DNA of 64,000 nt from Ruminococcaceae bacterium UBA5891 (GTDB lineage Bacteria > Bacillota > Clostridia > Oscillospirales > Acutalibacteraceae). A program made the translations under genes and the position numbers. A model generated the notes under the pieces. It worked only from the letters and a program-made list of their open reading frames with translations. It ran no database searches and had not been told where the DNA came from. The stretch lies in NCBI GenBank assembly GCA_002431945.1, contig DJET01000048.1, forward strand, positions 1-64,000, written 5' to 3'. This document shows positions 19,269 through 28,600 of this stretch, in pieces. The first letter of the stretch is position 1. The number at the start of each line of letters is the position of its first letter.

Positions 19269-22200
19269 TTATTTTAGCTTTACCTTGCCGTTTACCGCCA
19301 AAAGCAATACCGCAAGGTCATCAACGTCAATACCGGTTTTTCCGTTAACATTTGCCGCATACTCGCCGTAAACGTCAAGCCCTGCTTTTGTGCAAAGGTA
19401 ATTTGCAAGTCTTTGTACGTCTTCCGTATTCACAGCCAGATTGCCGTCCGTATCGCCCAACATATACAGCGATACTCTGTGCTTGGTTTCAAAACCGTTC
19501 ATAAGCGCAAACTGCATATCAATAGTAAGCGGTACGCTGTAATCCGTAATCTCGGTATTGCCCTTAAATACACGGATATATTCGTTGTGATCCAGCTTTT
19601 CAAGAACGGACTTAACCGTTTGGCCCAAGGTATAACCGATCATAACATCACCGCTGACGGTAAATGTATCCGATGTAATTCTGTCGGGGAAATCATCAAT
19701 TTCGTTAAGCGTCTTACCGTCGGAGGTTTTGAAGAGCTTGATGTTGTCAACATATGCCTCTCCTCCGCCGTCATATACGAAGAAGCCGACGCGCTTATAA
19801 TCGCTTGTATTAAAGCTGAATGACGCTCTGGTCCATTTTGAATCTTCAGCAATATCTTCATCGCTGAACTCATACATTAAAATCTTATCCGGATGCCAGT
19901 AATTACCGTTGATCATACCGAAACCGCCGTTTCCTGCCTTAAGAATACTGTATTCGGCAGTAAATGTATATTCGGTATTAGGCTCAACCTCGATCCACTT
20001 AATTAAGTATGTTTTCTTCGGATTACCGGTATATTTAAGGTTTGCGGTATAATGCATCGCTTTTCCTCTTGTGGTGCCGGTATTTTCGATTTGCGCGGTA
20101 TAACCGTATGAACCTGCAGACTCCCAGAAGGAAATATCATCGTCTGAGAAATCACCGTTTTCAATAAGATTCTTGTTATCGTCACAGTCAAGCTTTTCAG
20201 GAGCGCTTGATGTAACGGTAACGCTTTTCATATCTCTTAAAGGAGGATTGTAAAGCTTTGCGTCGGTGCTCTCAAACAGGTACATATCGTCTACAAACAA
20301 AGACGAGCTTGCACCCTTAAAGCCGATACCGATCCTTTTGGCGTTTCCGCTGTTAAAGTTAAACCTTACAATATGGTATGCGTCGTCGCTGCTTACAAAT
20401 AAGCCGTGAACCTCATAGTTGCGATTTGAAGTTTTAATGAACTCGCTGTTATACGGATCGACAATGCCAAAGCGGATATCGTTTTTATTTACCGAGTCTC
20501 TTTGTTCGGCTCTGGCAAAAACGGTAAAGTAATAATCCGTATTCGGTTTAACGTCAATATACATTATGTTCATTGTGGGCTTGGCAACATTCTGCGTTTT
20601 GAAATGTAAAGCCTTTTTGCCCGTATGCGCCTTATCGGTGGTAACAGTAATATCCCCCGAACCCATAAGTGTGCTTTGATTCCAGTTGCCGTCTTCCTCA
20701 AAGCCGCCGTTGGTAATCAGGTTATCCGCATCATCGCAGATATAAGCTATACTCCAGGCGGTGCCTCTGTCTTCAAAACGTCTGTAACCACTTATCATAT
20801 ACGGAGCTACATAATCTCCGTTAAATTCCGTATCGGATTTATATTTCGGGTATAACAACGTAGTACCGCTCAGAATAGCGCCGCCGAATCTTTGAGAAAG
20901 CTTTTTGTCGATAGTCCACTCAACAAACTCGTCGTCAGGCAGGTCAGAAGCGTTCGGAATATTTGCTTCGGCTCCTACAGCGCCCGATATTCCCGTGTAC
21001 TTTCCGTCGTTGTTCTTGTATATTATAAAACCGTCGTTTTCATTTATAACCTCATTAACGGTTAAATCGTCTATATACATTTCAAAGCTGTTGCCTGCAG
21101 ACTGTACGTAGAAGCAAAGATATTTATAGCTGTTGTCAACTACCGTGCCGGTATCGATTACCGTGCTGTACGTCGTCCACTCGGTATTGCCGGTAATTCC
21201 CGTAAGCGGTGCGGAACCGTTAAGACTCTTTTTGGCAGGATTTTCACCGCCGTAAAAATTCCAGTTTGAAGCGTTGTTCCCAGCCATCAAATAGGGCTTG
21301 TTCGGTCTGCCGTTTAATTTATATTTAAATGTAACGGTATACTTTGTTTCAGGTCTTAACACAATATTATTAAAGCGTATCGGGAACTGAGCATATGCCG
21401 TACTTCCTGAAAATTTAACACTCTTGTTTTTGTATCCGTTTGCAACAGATATACCGTCAAGAGCATAATGTATAGGATCGTTATCATTTTCAAAATCCTC
21501 TACAAAAAGCTCGTTTTGTTTAGCGCCGTATTCTGCGTAAAGCAGCGTTGTGCCTTCGGTGAACTTTCCGCCGAATTCCTGCGTTAAGCCTTTATCGGCA
21601 TACCACTTTAAGAACTGCTTGCCGTCGGCGGAATCGGGACCGTTCGGTACGTTCGCGTCGGTGCCTACCGCGCCCGCTATCGCCTCGTAATCGCCGTCGC
21701 TGTTCTTATATATAACAACTCCGTCGGTATCGTTTGCGGTTTCATAAACAGTAAAATCGTCTAAATACATTTCAAAGCTGTTACTGCCCGACTGCACGTA
21801 AAAGCAAAGGTATTTATAGCTGTCGTTTACAACAGTGCCGGTATCGATTACCGTGCTGTATGTCGTCCACTCGCTGTTGCCGGTAATTCCCGTAAGCGGC
21901 GTGGAACCGTTAAGGCTTTTTGCGGCAGGATTTTCGCCGCCGTAAAAATTCCAGTTTGAAGCGTTGTTCCCCGCCATTAAATAGGGCTTATTCGGTCTGC
22001 CGCTTAATTTATACTTAAAGGAAACGGCATACTTTGTGTTAGGCTTTAGCTCTATGTTATTAAGGCGAACCGGAAACTGAGCATACATTCCGCCCGTGTA
22101 TTTAAGGGCGCTGTCCTCTTCAGTGCTTGTAACGGATATTCCGTCAAGAGCATAGTGTACGGGGTTCTCTCCCCCGAAGTCCTCTACAAAAAGGTCGTTT

Positions 22201-23675
22201 TGCTTAACGCCGTATTTTGCATAAAGCAACGTTGTGCCTTCGGTGAACTTTCCGCCGAATTCCTGCGTTAAGCCTTTATCGGTATACCACTTTAAGAACT
22301 GCTTGCCATCTGCGGAATCAGGTCCGTTCGGTACGTTCGCGTCGGTACCTACCGCGCCGGTTACCGCAGCATAATTACCCTCGCTGTTCTTATATATCAC
22401 AACTCCGTCCGCTTCGTTTTCCACACGGCAAACCGTGAAATCGTCCAAATACATTTCAAAGCTGCTTCCGGCAGACTGTATGTAGAAGCAAAGGTATTTA
22501 TAGCTGTCGTTTACAACAGTGCCCGTGTCGATTACCGTGCTGTATGTCGTCCACTCGCTGTTGCCGGTAATTCCCGTAAGCGGTGTCGAACCGTTAAGGC
22601 TCTTTGCGGCAGGATTTTCGCCGCCGTAAAAATTCCAGTTTGAAGCGTTGTTTCCCGCCATCAAATAGGGCTTATTCGGTTTACCGCTTAATTTATATTT
22701 AAAAGAAACGGCATACTTGGTGTTGGGCTTTAGCTCTATGTTATTAAGGCGAACCGGAAACTGGGCATACATTCCGCCCGTATATTTAAGAACATTGCCC
22801 TCTTCCGAGTCTGTAACGGATATTCCGTCAAGAACATAATGTACGGGGTTATTTCCCTCAAAGTCCTCAACAAAAATCTCGTCACGTTTAGCGCCGTACT
22901 CTGCGTAAAGCAGCGTTGTGCCCTCGGTGAACTTTCCGCCGAATTCCTGCGTTAAGCCCTTATCGGTATACCACTTTAAGAACTGCTTGCCGTCGGCGGA
23001 ATCGGGACCGTTCGGTACGTTAGCGTCTGCCCCTACCGCACCTGCTATTGCCGCATAATCGCCGTTGCTGCTCTTATATATAACAACTCCGTCGGTATCG
23101 TTTGCGGTTTCATAAACAGTAAAATCGTCTAAATACATTTCAAAGCTGCTGCCGGCAGACTGTATGTAGAAGCAAAGGTATTTATAGCTGTCGTTTACAA
23201 CGGTGCCGGTATCGATTACCGTGCTGTATGTCGTCCACTCGCTGTTGCCGGTAATTCCCGTAAGCGGTGTCGAACCGTTAAGGCTTTTTGCGGCAGGATT
23301 TTCGCCGCCGTAAAAATTCCAGTTTGAAGCGTTGTTCCCCGCCATCAAATAGGGCTTATTCGGTCTGCCGTTTAATTTATACTTAAAGGAAACGGCATAC
23401 TTTGTGTTGGGCTTTAGCTCTATGTTATTAAGGCGAACCGGAAACTGAGCATACATTCCGCCCGTGTATTTAAGGGCGCTGTCCTCTTCCGTGCTTGTAA
23501 CGGATATTCCGTCAAGAACATAATGTACGGGGTTATTTCCCTCAAAATCTTCTACCTGCACATCATTTGAGGCCGCAAAGGCATTAAATCTGCCGCCCGA
23601 AACAGCTCCGGAGCAAACCGAACTGATTAAAACAGAAAGAGCGCAAAAAATACCGGCAATTCTTTTGATTTTCAT
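19269..23675 (-). CDS. Secreted multi-CBM repeat protein with C-terminal dockerin
   Basis: A 1468-aa secreted protein with no recognisable catalytic domain. After a signal peptide (about 1-35) there are four tandem copies of a 228-residue unit starting at about 41, 269, 497 and 725. Each unit is a CBM-like beta-sandwich (VEDFEGNNPVHY to SFEMYLDDFTV) plus a short InlB/Listeria-Bacteroides-type repeat (FLKWYTDKGLTQEFGGKF). Two further CBM-like domains cover about 980-1330 (ITNGGFEEDGNW, LIENGDFSDDDISFW). The last 65 residues form a type I dockerin with two calcium-binding segments (LGDTDGNLAVNTEDVQRL and AANVNGKTGIDVDDL). It is flanked by the secreted glycosidase and the cohesin-like protein. 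A carbohydrate-binding scaffold docked to the cell is likely. Confidence 0.85.
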   Translation of the reverse strand: MKIKRIAGIFCALSVLISSVCSGAVSGGRFNAFAASNDVQVEDFEGNNPVHYVLDGISVTSTEEDSALKYTGGMYAQFPVRLNNIELKPNTKYAVSFKYKLNGRPNKPYLMAGNNASNWNFYGGENPAAKSLNGSTPLTGITGNSEWTTYSTVIDTGTVVNDSYKYLCFYIQSAGSSFEMYLDDFTVYETANDTDGVVIYKSSNGDYAAIAGAVGADANVPNGPDSADGKQFLKWYTDKGLTQEFGGKFTEGTTLLYAEYGAKRDEIFVEDFEGNNPVHYVLDGISVTDSEEGNVLKYTGGMYAQFPVRLNNIELKPNTKYAVSFKYKLSGKPNKPYLMAGNNASNWNFYGGENPAAKSLNGSTPLTGITGNSEWTTYSTVIDTGTVVNDSYKYLCFYIQSAGSSFEMYLDDFTVCRVENEADGVVIYKNSEGNYAAVTGAVGTDANVPNGPDSADGKQFLKWYTDKGLTQEFGGKFTEGTTLLYAKYGVKQNDLFVEDFGGENPVHYALDGISVTSTEEDSALKYTGGMYAQFPVRLNNIELKPNTKYAVSFKYKLSGRPNKPYLMAGNNASNWNFYGGENPAAKSLNGSTPLTGITGNSEWTTYSTVIDTGTVVNDSYKYLCFYVQSGSNSFEMYLDDFTVYETANDTDGVVIYKNSDGDYEAIAGAVGTDANVPNGPDSADGKQFLKWYADKGLTQEFGGKFTEGTTLLYAEYGAKQNELFVEDFENDNDPIHYALDGISVANGYKNKSVKFSGSTAYAQFPIRFNNIVLRPETKYTVTFKYKLNGRPNKPYLMAGNNASNWNFYGGENPAKKSLNGSAPLTGITGNTEWTTYSTVIDTGTVVDNSYKYLCFYVQSAGNSFEMYIDDLTVNEVINENDGFIIYKNNDGKYTGISGAVGAEANIPNASDLPDDEFVEWTIDKKLSQRFGGAILSGTTLLYPKYKSDTEFNGDYVAPYMISGYRRFEDRGTAWSIAYICDDADNLITNGGFEEDGNWNQSTLMGSGDITVTTDKAHTGKKALHFKTQNVAKPTMNIMYIDVKPNTDYYFTVFARAEQRDSVNKNDIRFGIVDPYNSEFIKTSNRNYEVHGLFVSSDDAYHIVRFNFNSGNAKRIGIGFKGASSSLFVDDMYLFESTDAKLYNPPLRDMKSVTVTSSAPEKLDCDDNKNLIENGDFSDDDISFWESAGSYGYTAQIENTGTTRGKAMHYTANLKYTGNPKKTYLIKWIEVEPNTEYTFTAEYSILKAGNGGFGMINGNYWHPDKILMYEFSDEDIAEDSKWTRASFSFNTSDYKRVGFFVYDGGGEAYVDNIKLFKTSDGKTLNEIDDFPDRITSDTFTVSGDVMIGYTLGQTVKSVLEKLDHNEYIRVFKGNTEITDYSVPLTIDMQFALMNGFETKHRVSLYMLGDTDGNLAVNTEDVQRLANYLCTKAGLDVYGEYAANVNGKTGIDVDDLAVLLLAVNGKVKLK
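20818..23555 (-). repeat. Four 684-bp tandem repeats inside the dockerin protein gene
   Basis: Copies lie at about 22872-23555, 22188-22871, 21504-22187 and 20818-21503. The first three are nearly identical at the DNA level over long stretches, including third codon positions; the fourth is more diverged and one codon longer. This suggests recent duplication or gene conversion, and copy number may vary between strains. Confidence 0.9.
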
Positions 23676-23689
23676 TTTATCACCTCAAT

Positions 23690-25639
23690 TTAACGTAATT
23701 CTGTGATTGAGAAATCGTCGTAGTATGCTGTCATTGAATTTTTATTACCTGTGCAAGCCTGCAATCTTACCTTTGAGTCCTCCGAATCCGTAACAATGGT
23801 AAAGGTTCGTTCTACCCAGCCCTCGCCGACAAGATTTTGTCCCGAATACTGCACGGTTAAATTCTGCCACTTATTCTCGCTGTTTAAGCGGCTGCAGCGT
23901 ATAAAGGAATTATCGCCCTCGCCGTTGTAGGTATAGCTGTCAAACTTGATCTTGTAGCTAATTCGGTAATTCTTGTTAGGTTCAACGTCTACCACCTGAT
24001 AGAAAGCGCCGTAATTTGACGCGTCGTTACCGTTGATAGTATCTATTTTTGCAGACTTATTTCCGGTTGCGGCCTGTTCGTCAGTAACTCCGCCGACCTC
24101 AAAGGTCCAATTTTCTGCGCCGTCCTCAAAGCTGCTGTTTTTAACAAGGTTTTGGGGTATAAACAGCTCTGCGGCGTTGTTCGCAGTGCCCACGCTGCTT
24201 CTTCCGTTTGCGTCGTAGCCGGTAACACGATAGCAGTAGGGTATTCCGGTAGGTACGGTAGTATCGGTATATTTAATAAGACCGTTATCTATACTGTATT
24301 CATTGATACCCAAATCATCTGCAACTGTTTTCCATGTGGCGCCGCCGTCATCCGAGCGCTCTAATTTGAATTTTTCTATGTTTCTTCCGGGTATCCAGAA
24401 TACCTCGTTGCTTCCCTTATTTGCCAGCAGCACCGGCGCGTCAAGCACATCGGTAAGGCCCCTGTATTCATTTATGCCGTCATTGATAACATAGCGGAAT
24501 TCCGGCGCCCAAATATGCATGGTTTCATAATCGGTTGTGTTACCCGTAAACATAACAAAGTTTTTACCGCCGTCGTAAGCGCCGCCGTATTTGAAGTAAA
24601 ATGCTCCGAGCCAGCCGCCTTCTTTGGCTGTAACGATAAACTTTTGCTTAATTCTGCCCCAATAGGGTGTGGAAAAATCCGTTCCGTCGGAATCCTCGCC
24701 GATATTATATTCGCCGATATATCCCGGTCTGCCCTTGTAATGCTCTGCGATATTGCCGGTAGAACCGCCCGAATGATAAATATTATTGCCGATCAAATCA
24801 ACCTTGGTATCGTTTAAGCGGTATTCCTTTTCGGTTCCGCCGCCCTCCTCGGTAGAGGTCAGCATATTAGGCATCTTTGCCTTTATTCTGTCGTGGAAAG
24901 CATTTAACCATTCGGAATAATGCTCCCATGTAGTACCAAAGCAATCGCCCTGCATATCTCCGCGCTCAGGGTCGTTAACATAGGTTGTGGAATTTTCAAC
25001 CGTTAATCCGCAGCAGATTACAACGTCCTGATATTCCGCTATAATATCCGCTATCGGATCAATAACATTATCAAAATACATTTCCCTTGCCGTATCGTTC
25101 CAGAGGTAGCTCGTATATTTTTCCCAAGAAACCGATCTCGGCTCCGAGGCGCATTCCGGTATACCGTGGGGCTGAATAGACGGAACAAGATACATTCCCA
25201 GATCGCGGCATAATTCAAGCAGATCTCTTAAATTTGTTTTAAACTGGTCGTCTAATTTTACGCAATATCCGTTTTCATCAAAATGAATACCCTGCATATC
25301 GGTCAACAGCCAATAATTTATGGCGTTAAAGCCCAAGGCCTTAATATTGTAAATATCAATATATGCCATATAATGGTTATATGTAGCCGATTTATTTGAA
25401 ATAAAATTCGGTCCTAAGCTGTGCTCGTCAAAATCCACCATGCCTACATAATTATAGTCGCAGCCGTAAACAAAGCCGTCGCGGTCTAAAAGATATTCCC
25501 AAGAGTTTTTAAAGCCCGCTTTCTCAAAGTCCCATTGCAATGCCGACGTCTTGTTTATAACGGAAGTTGCTGTCACTGAACCCACAAGCAATGCCACTGC
25601 TGTTACGATTGCAGTAATTTTTGATCTGACTGCTTTCAT
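23690..25639 (-). CDS. Secreted GH5-like glycoside hydrolase with Fn3 and CBM-like domains
   Basis: A 649-aa exported enzyme. After a signal peptide (about 1-33) comes a TIM-barrel domain to about residue 390. It has clan GH-A hallmarks: a candidate acid/base glutamate at about 215 (GLTVENSTTY) and a candidate nucleophile at about 310 (YIGEYNIGED). A fibronectin type III-like domain (VFWIPGRNIEKFKLERSDDG) covers about 400-490, and a CBM-like beta-sandwich (LVKNSSFEDGAENWTF) covers about 500-649. There is no dockerin or membrane anchor. It follows the binding lipoprotein and precedes the dockerin protein. An endo-acting mannan or N-glycan-directed enzyme fits the context, but the exact GH family is not certain. 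Confidence 0.75.
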   Translation of the reverse strand: MKAVRSKITAIVTAVALLVGSVTATSVINKTSALQWDFEKAGFKNSWEYLLDRDGFVYGCDYNYVGMVDFDEHSLGPNFISNKSATYNHYMAYIDIYNIKALGFNAINYWLLTDMQGIHFDENGYCVKLDDQFKTNLRDLLELCRDLGMYLVPSIQPHGIPECASEPRSVSWEKYTSYLWNDTAREMYFDNVIDPIADIIAEYQDVVICCGLTVENSTTYVNDPERGDMQGDCFGTTWEHYSEWLNAFHDRIKAKMPNMLTSTEEGGGTEKEYRLNDTKVDLIGNNIYHSGGSTGNIAEHYKGRPGYIGEYNIGEDSDGTDFSTPYWGRIKQKFIVTAKEGGWLGAFYFKYGGAYDGGKNFVMFTGNTTDYETMHIWAPEFRYVINDGINEYRGLTDVLDAPVLLANKGSNEVFWIPGRNIEKFKLERSDDGGATWKTVADDLGINEYSIDNGLIKYTDTTVPTGIPYCYRVTGYDANGRSSVGTANNAAELFIPQNLVKNSSFEDGAENWTFEVGGVTDEQAATGNKSAKIDTINGNDASNYGAFYQVVDVEPNKNYRISYKIKFDSYTYNGEGDNSFIRCSRLNSENKWQNLTVQYSGQNLVGEGWVERTFTIVTDSEDSKVRLQACTGNKNSMTAYYDDFSITELR

Positions 25640-25679
25640 CGCTCTTCTCCTTTAATAGTTTTTTTCTGACTGTAAACGC

Positions 25680-27191
25680 CTATCCCCATTTTTTTATCTT
25701 AGAAATATTCTTATCAAGTACGCCCGACCATTTTTCAAGAACGGTCTTAACGTTGTTTGAGCCGCACTCGCTGAGCTCATTGAACATTTGACCTGCGGTA
25801 TAGTTGCCGCCGTAAGCGACAATACCCTTGTAATTCATAAATGATTTTTCCTGCTCCCACATCCAGCTGGTGAAGCTAAGCAGGCCGTCTGCTTTGTCCG
25901 ACCAAAGAGGAGCGTCTGTGGGATCATATGCAGAATCAAGCCAATAACGCAGCCAGTAGCCTGCCGCCTCGGCGTTCTTTGCTCCCTTGGGGAAGCCCCA
26001 AAGCTTTGCCTCGCCCGGAAGAACCACGTTACTGCCCTTAGGCGAAGGAGTGGGCGCAAAGCCCCAATTAAATTTAACGTTTTTATCAAAAACATCGCCG
26101 CGCTGGGCTACGTAATTTCCTGTAAGAAGCATCGGCACATCGCCCGAATAGAAGCCGCCGTAGCTTTCGCTGCCTAAAACCTTATGCTCGAATTTAAGCG
26201 TATTAAGGAACTGCCAGCCCTTTAAAACCTTATTATATGCCGTACTGTTTTTCGGATCTGCATTATTTATAATTCCGCCGTTGCCGTCATATTCAATGGC
26301 GTCTGCTCCGGCTGAATTTGAAAGGAAATTCAAACCGTAGTCACCCGATAAGGGAGTTTTAATGCCTTTATCCTGTTTGAGCGTAAGACAGGTTTGAACA
26401 AGTGTTTCCCAATTCCAGTTGCCCTCCTGCCAAAGCTGATACGGATCCTTAACGCCTAACTTTTTAAACAGATCCTTATTAAAAAACACGGGATAAAAGG
26501 TTACCATTGTGGAAGACTTGATCATTGCACCGTAATACTTGCCGTTCCATTTATACTGATTCATAGTATTAAGGTCGTATATCTTATCATCAAGGTTAAG
26601 CTTACCTGCGTCTAAGGTCTGGAAATAATCGTTTGTAATACTGGTGGGGAAATCGGTCATTGCCATAGGCGCCAAATCGGGCGAATTGCCCTGACCTATC
26701 ATAGAGGCAAGCTTGGTTGTATGCTTATCAACGCCGCTTACGATCCACTTAATTTCAATTCCGGTTTCTTTTTTGAAAATTTCCGCCTTGCGTTTTTCGG
26801 TTGTACCGGGGTTCCACCAAATAAGATGCTTAACGGTTGTGCCCTTTAACGATTTCGGAACAGACTCAAGGAAGCTCTTGGTTGCCTCTTCATCTATTTC
26901 GTGATTGTCCTCAGGCTTATAAACAGAGTCTCCCGATGTAGACTTTCCGCCGCCGGAGCCGCTGCCCGAATTTAAAATTCCGTTGCTTTTGCCTCCATTA
27001 CCGCCGCTGCCGCCGCCTGAACTGCCGTCGGCAATAACATCCTCGTCGTCAGAATCCACAGCGTTCTGAATCAGGTCGTCGCCTGTCGAATCAACCGATT
27101 CGGTGCTTGATTTGGAACAGCCCGAAAATACTGCCGTCACCATTAAAAGCACCATTAAAATTGCCGTAATTTTCTGTAATGCGGTTTTCAT
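25680..27191 (-). CDS. Sugar ABC transporter substrate-binding lipoprotein
   Basis: A family 1 extracellular solute-binding protein of about 503 residues. The start is the ATG at 27191, preceded by GGGAGG; a frame from 27206 adds five residues without a better site. The lipobox is VFSGC near residue 27. A long Ser/Gly/Asp-rich linker reaches about residue 90, then the binding domain begins (VKHLIWWNPGTTEKRKAEIF) with typical segments such as GNSPDLAPMAMTD and LGVKDPYQLWQEGNW. It is the first gene of the long minus-strand operon and probably feeds one of the two permease pairs downstream. Confidence 0.92.
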   Translation of the reverse strand: MKTALQKITAILMVLLMVTAVFSGCSKSSTESVDSTGDDLIQNAVDSDDEDVIADGSSGGGSGGNGGKSNGILNSGSGSGGGKSTSGDSVYKPEDNHEIDEEATKSFLESVPKSLKGTTVKHLIWWNPGTTEKRKAEIFKKETGIEIKWIVSGVDKHTTKLASMIGQGNSPDLAPMAMTDFPTSITNDYFQTLDAGKLNLDDKIYDLNTMNQYKWNGKYYGAMIKSSTMVTFYPVFFNKDLFKKLGVKDPYQLWQEGNWNWETLVQTCLTLKQDKGIKTPLSGDYGLNFLSNSAGADAIEYDGNGGIINNADPKNSTAYNKVLKGWQFLNTLKFEHKVLGSESYGGFYSGDVPMLLTGNYVAQRGDVFDKNVKFNWGFAPTPSPKGSNVVLPGEAKLWGFPKGAKNAEAAGYWLRYWLDSAYDPTDAPLWSDKADGLLSFTSWMWEQEKSFMNYKGIVAYGGNYTAGQMFNELSECGSNNVKTVLEKWSGVLDKNISKIKKWG

Positions 27192-27247
27192 TTTTATTCC
27201 TCCCATTTATATGATAGTAGTTTTTTAAGTTCCTCTTCAAGAACCGT

Positions 27248-27276
27248 ATTATACCGTTTGAGAATACGCACGTTAT
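27248..27276 (-). promoter_or_regulatory. Candidate promoter of the glycan operon
   Basis: On the minus strand a perfect TATAAT -10 box lies at 27248-27253, about 57 bp before the operon's first start codon. At the expected 17-bp spacing the -35 position (27271-27276) reads ATAACG, a poor match. A good -10 with a poor -35 is what an activator-dependent promoter would show, in line with the divergent AraC-type gene. Confidence 0.5.
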
Positions 27277-27334
27277 CCTGTCCTTAATTATGACGGTTAA
27301 AAAAAGACTGCAATTACATATCTCCACGGTATCG

Positions 27335-27357
27335 CCGTTAAGTCGGAGCCTTAACGG
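27335..27357. promoter_or_regulatory. 8-bp inverted repeat, candidate regulator operator
   Basis: CCGTTAAG at 27335-27342 and CTTAACGG at 27350-27357 form a perfect inverted repeat with a 7-bp centre. It lies about 60 bp upstream of the weak -35 of the glycan operon, in the intergenic region shared with the AraC-type regulator. The rest of the 27207-27662 gap is AT-rich and non-coding. Confidence 0.35.
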
Positions 27358-27563
27358 AGCATTAAGAATTTCCGCACCGTCTGTATTTTAATTGTAAATC
27401 TTACAGCTTTAAAAAACAATATGCGATAAGTATTATTTATGGATAAAACAATCAACTTTTTTAAGTTTTGCTGTTTTTGCCTTTTTAAACAGATTTTTAA
27501 TATTATAAAATTTTAATTAAATTCAAAAAAATGTATTAAGAAATTTAATATTAAAATCATTTG

Positions 27564-27592
27564 TTGACATTTGATTTTATCTATTATATACT
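27564..27592 (+). promoter_or_regulatory. Sigma-A promoter of the AraC-type regulator
   Basis: TTGACA at 27564-27569, a 17-bp spacer and TATACT at 27587-27592. The leader is about 65 bp and contains an AAGGAGG site at 27643-27649, 13 bp before the ATG. Confidence 0.8.
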
Positions 27593-27662
27593 AAACATTA
27601 AGATACACCGCAAAAAACCGTCAATATGCTTTTTTATTAAAAAAGGAGGATAAAATTACCAT

Positions 27663-28529
27663 ATGTCCATTTTTAAACGCGCAATATATTCAGACGACGA
27701 TATCTGCTCTCCTCTGCCGTTTTCCGTTAACAATGTAGGGTATACGTTAATTGATAATTATAAATCCGTAACTAACCGTCCGGGCGGCAGAAACGATTAC
27801 CAAATCATATATATAAAAAGAGGCGTAGGCCATTTCCAGTTCGGTGAAGGGCAGGTCATTGCGGTTCCTCAGAACAACATTGTGTTTTACAAACCTCATC
27901 AGCCCCAGATATATACATATTATCCGCAGGATAACACCGAATCGTATTGGATACATTTCAGCGGAACCGAAGCGGAAGCATTTTTAAAAAGCCTTAATTT
28001 GGATAAGGTAAAGCAGCTGCCGTTTTCCGACAGCTATTCCTTTGTAAGCACCGTTAACAAAATAACAAATGAAATGCGCTTTCAGCGCGCGCATTATAAC
28101 ACCGTGTGCGTAGCGGAGCTTACAAAGCTGCTGGTTCTTATAAACAGGGAAAGCGCCTCAAAGAAAAACAAGACTAATCAAACAGACGCTATACAGCATA
28201 TATGCCGCGATATTGAGGATAATTATTTTTTAGATATTTCAAACAGCGAATATGCGGATAAGTACAATATGTCGGTTTCAAATTTTTTAAGACTGTTTAA
28301 AAAAAGCACCGGCACCACGCCGCTGCATTATAAGCTTACCCTTCGTATTCAAATGGCTGAAAACCTGCTTGTTGCGTCAGATTACTCAATTTCTCAAATA
28401 GCGCAGATCGTAGGCTTTACCGACAAGCTGTATTTCAGCCGCATTTTTAAAAAAATCAATTCTGTATCCCCTTCGGAATATCGTAAAAACGCGTTACTTA
28501 AAAGCATAAAAGGCTCATCAAACAGTTGA
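27663..28529 (+). CDS. AraC family transcriptional regulator
   Basis: A 288-aa cytoplasmic regulator. The N-terminal half is a cupin-like sugar-sensing domain (YIKRGVGHFQFGEGQ, NIVFYKPHQPQIY). The C-terminal 100 residues hold two helix-turn-helix motifs of the AraC/XylS type, with YNMSVSNFLRLFKKSTGTTP and ISQIAQIVGFTDKLYFSRIF as recognisable signatures. It is divergent from the glycan operon and has its own strong promoter. It is the obvious candidate activator of that operon in response to an imported sugar. Confidence 0.92.
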   Translation: MSIFKRAIYSDDDICSPLPFSVNNVGYTLIDNYKSVTNRPGGRNDYQIIYIKRGVGHFQFGEGQVIAVPQNNIVFYKPHQPQIYTYYPQDNTESYWIHFSGTEAEAFLKSLNLDKVKQLPFSDSYSFVSTVNKITNEMRFQRAHYNTVCVAELTKLLVLINRESASKKNKTNQTDAIQHICRDIEDNYFLDISNSEYADKYNMSVSNFLRLFKKSTGTTPLHYKLTLRIQMAENLLVASDYSISQIAQIVGFTDKLYFSRIFKKINSVSPSEYRKNALLKSIKGSSNS

Positions 28530-28538
28530 TACCCGTAA

Positions 28539-28580
28539 AAAAGCGGAGGCTGTGACTTTGCTGTCACAGCCTCCGCTTTT
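28539..28580. terminator. Bidirectional intrinsic terminator
   Basis: A 14-bp perfect stem (GCGGAGGCTGTGAC at 28543-28556 with its complement at 28563-28576) with a 6-base loop, flanked by AAAA and TTTT. It lies between the convergent AraC-type gene and the S51 peptidase gene and can serve both. Confidence 0.92.
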
Positions 28581-28600
28581 ATAGATATAAAATGAATATA

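Noticed and set aside
20818..23555. Repeats as a CRISPR array
   Set aside because: The units are 684 bp, in frame and translated; there are no short spacers or cas genes.
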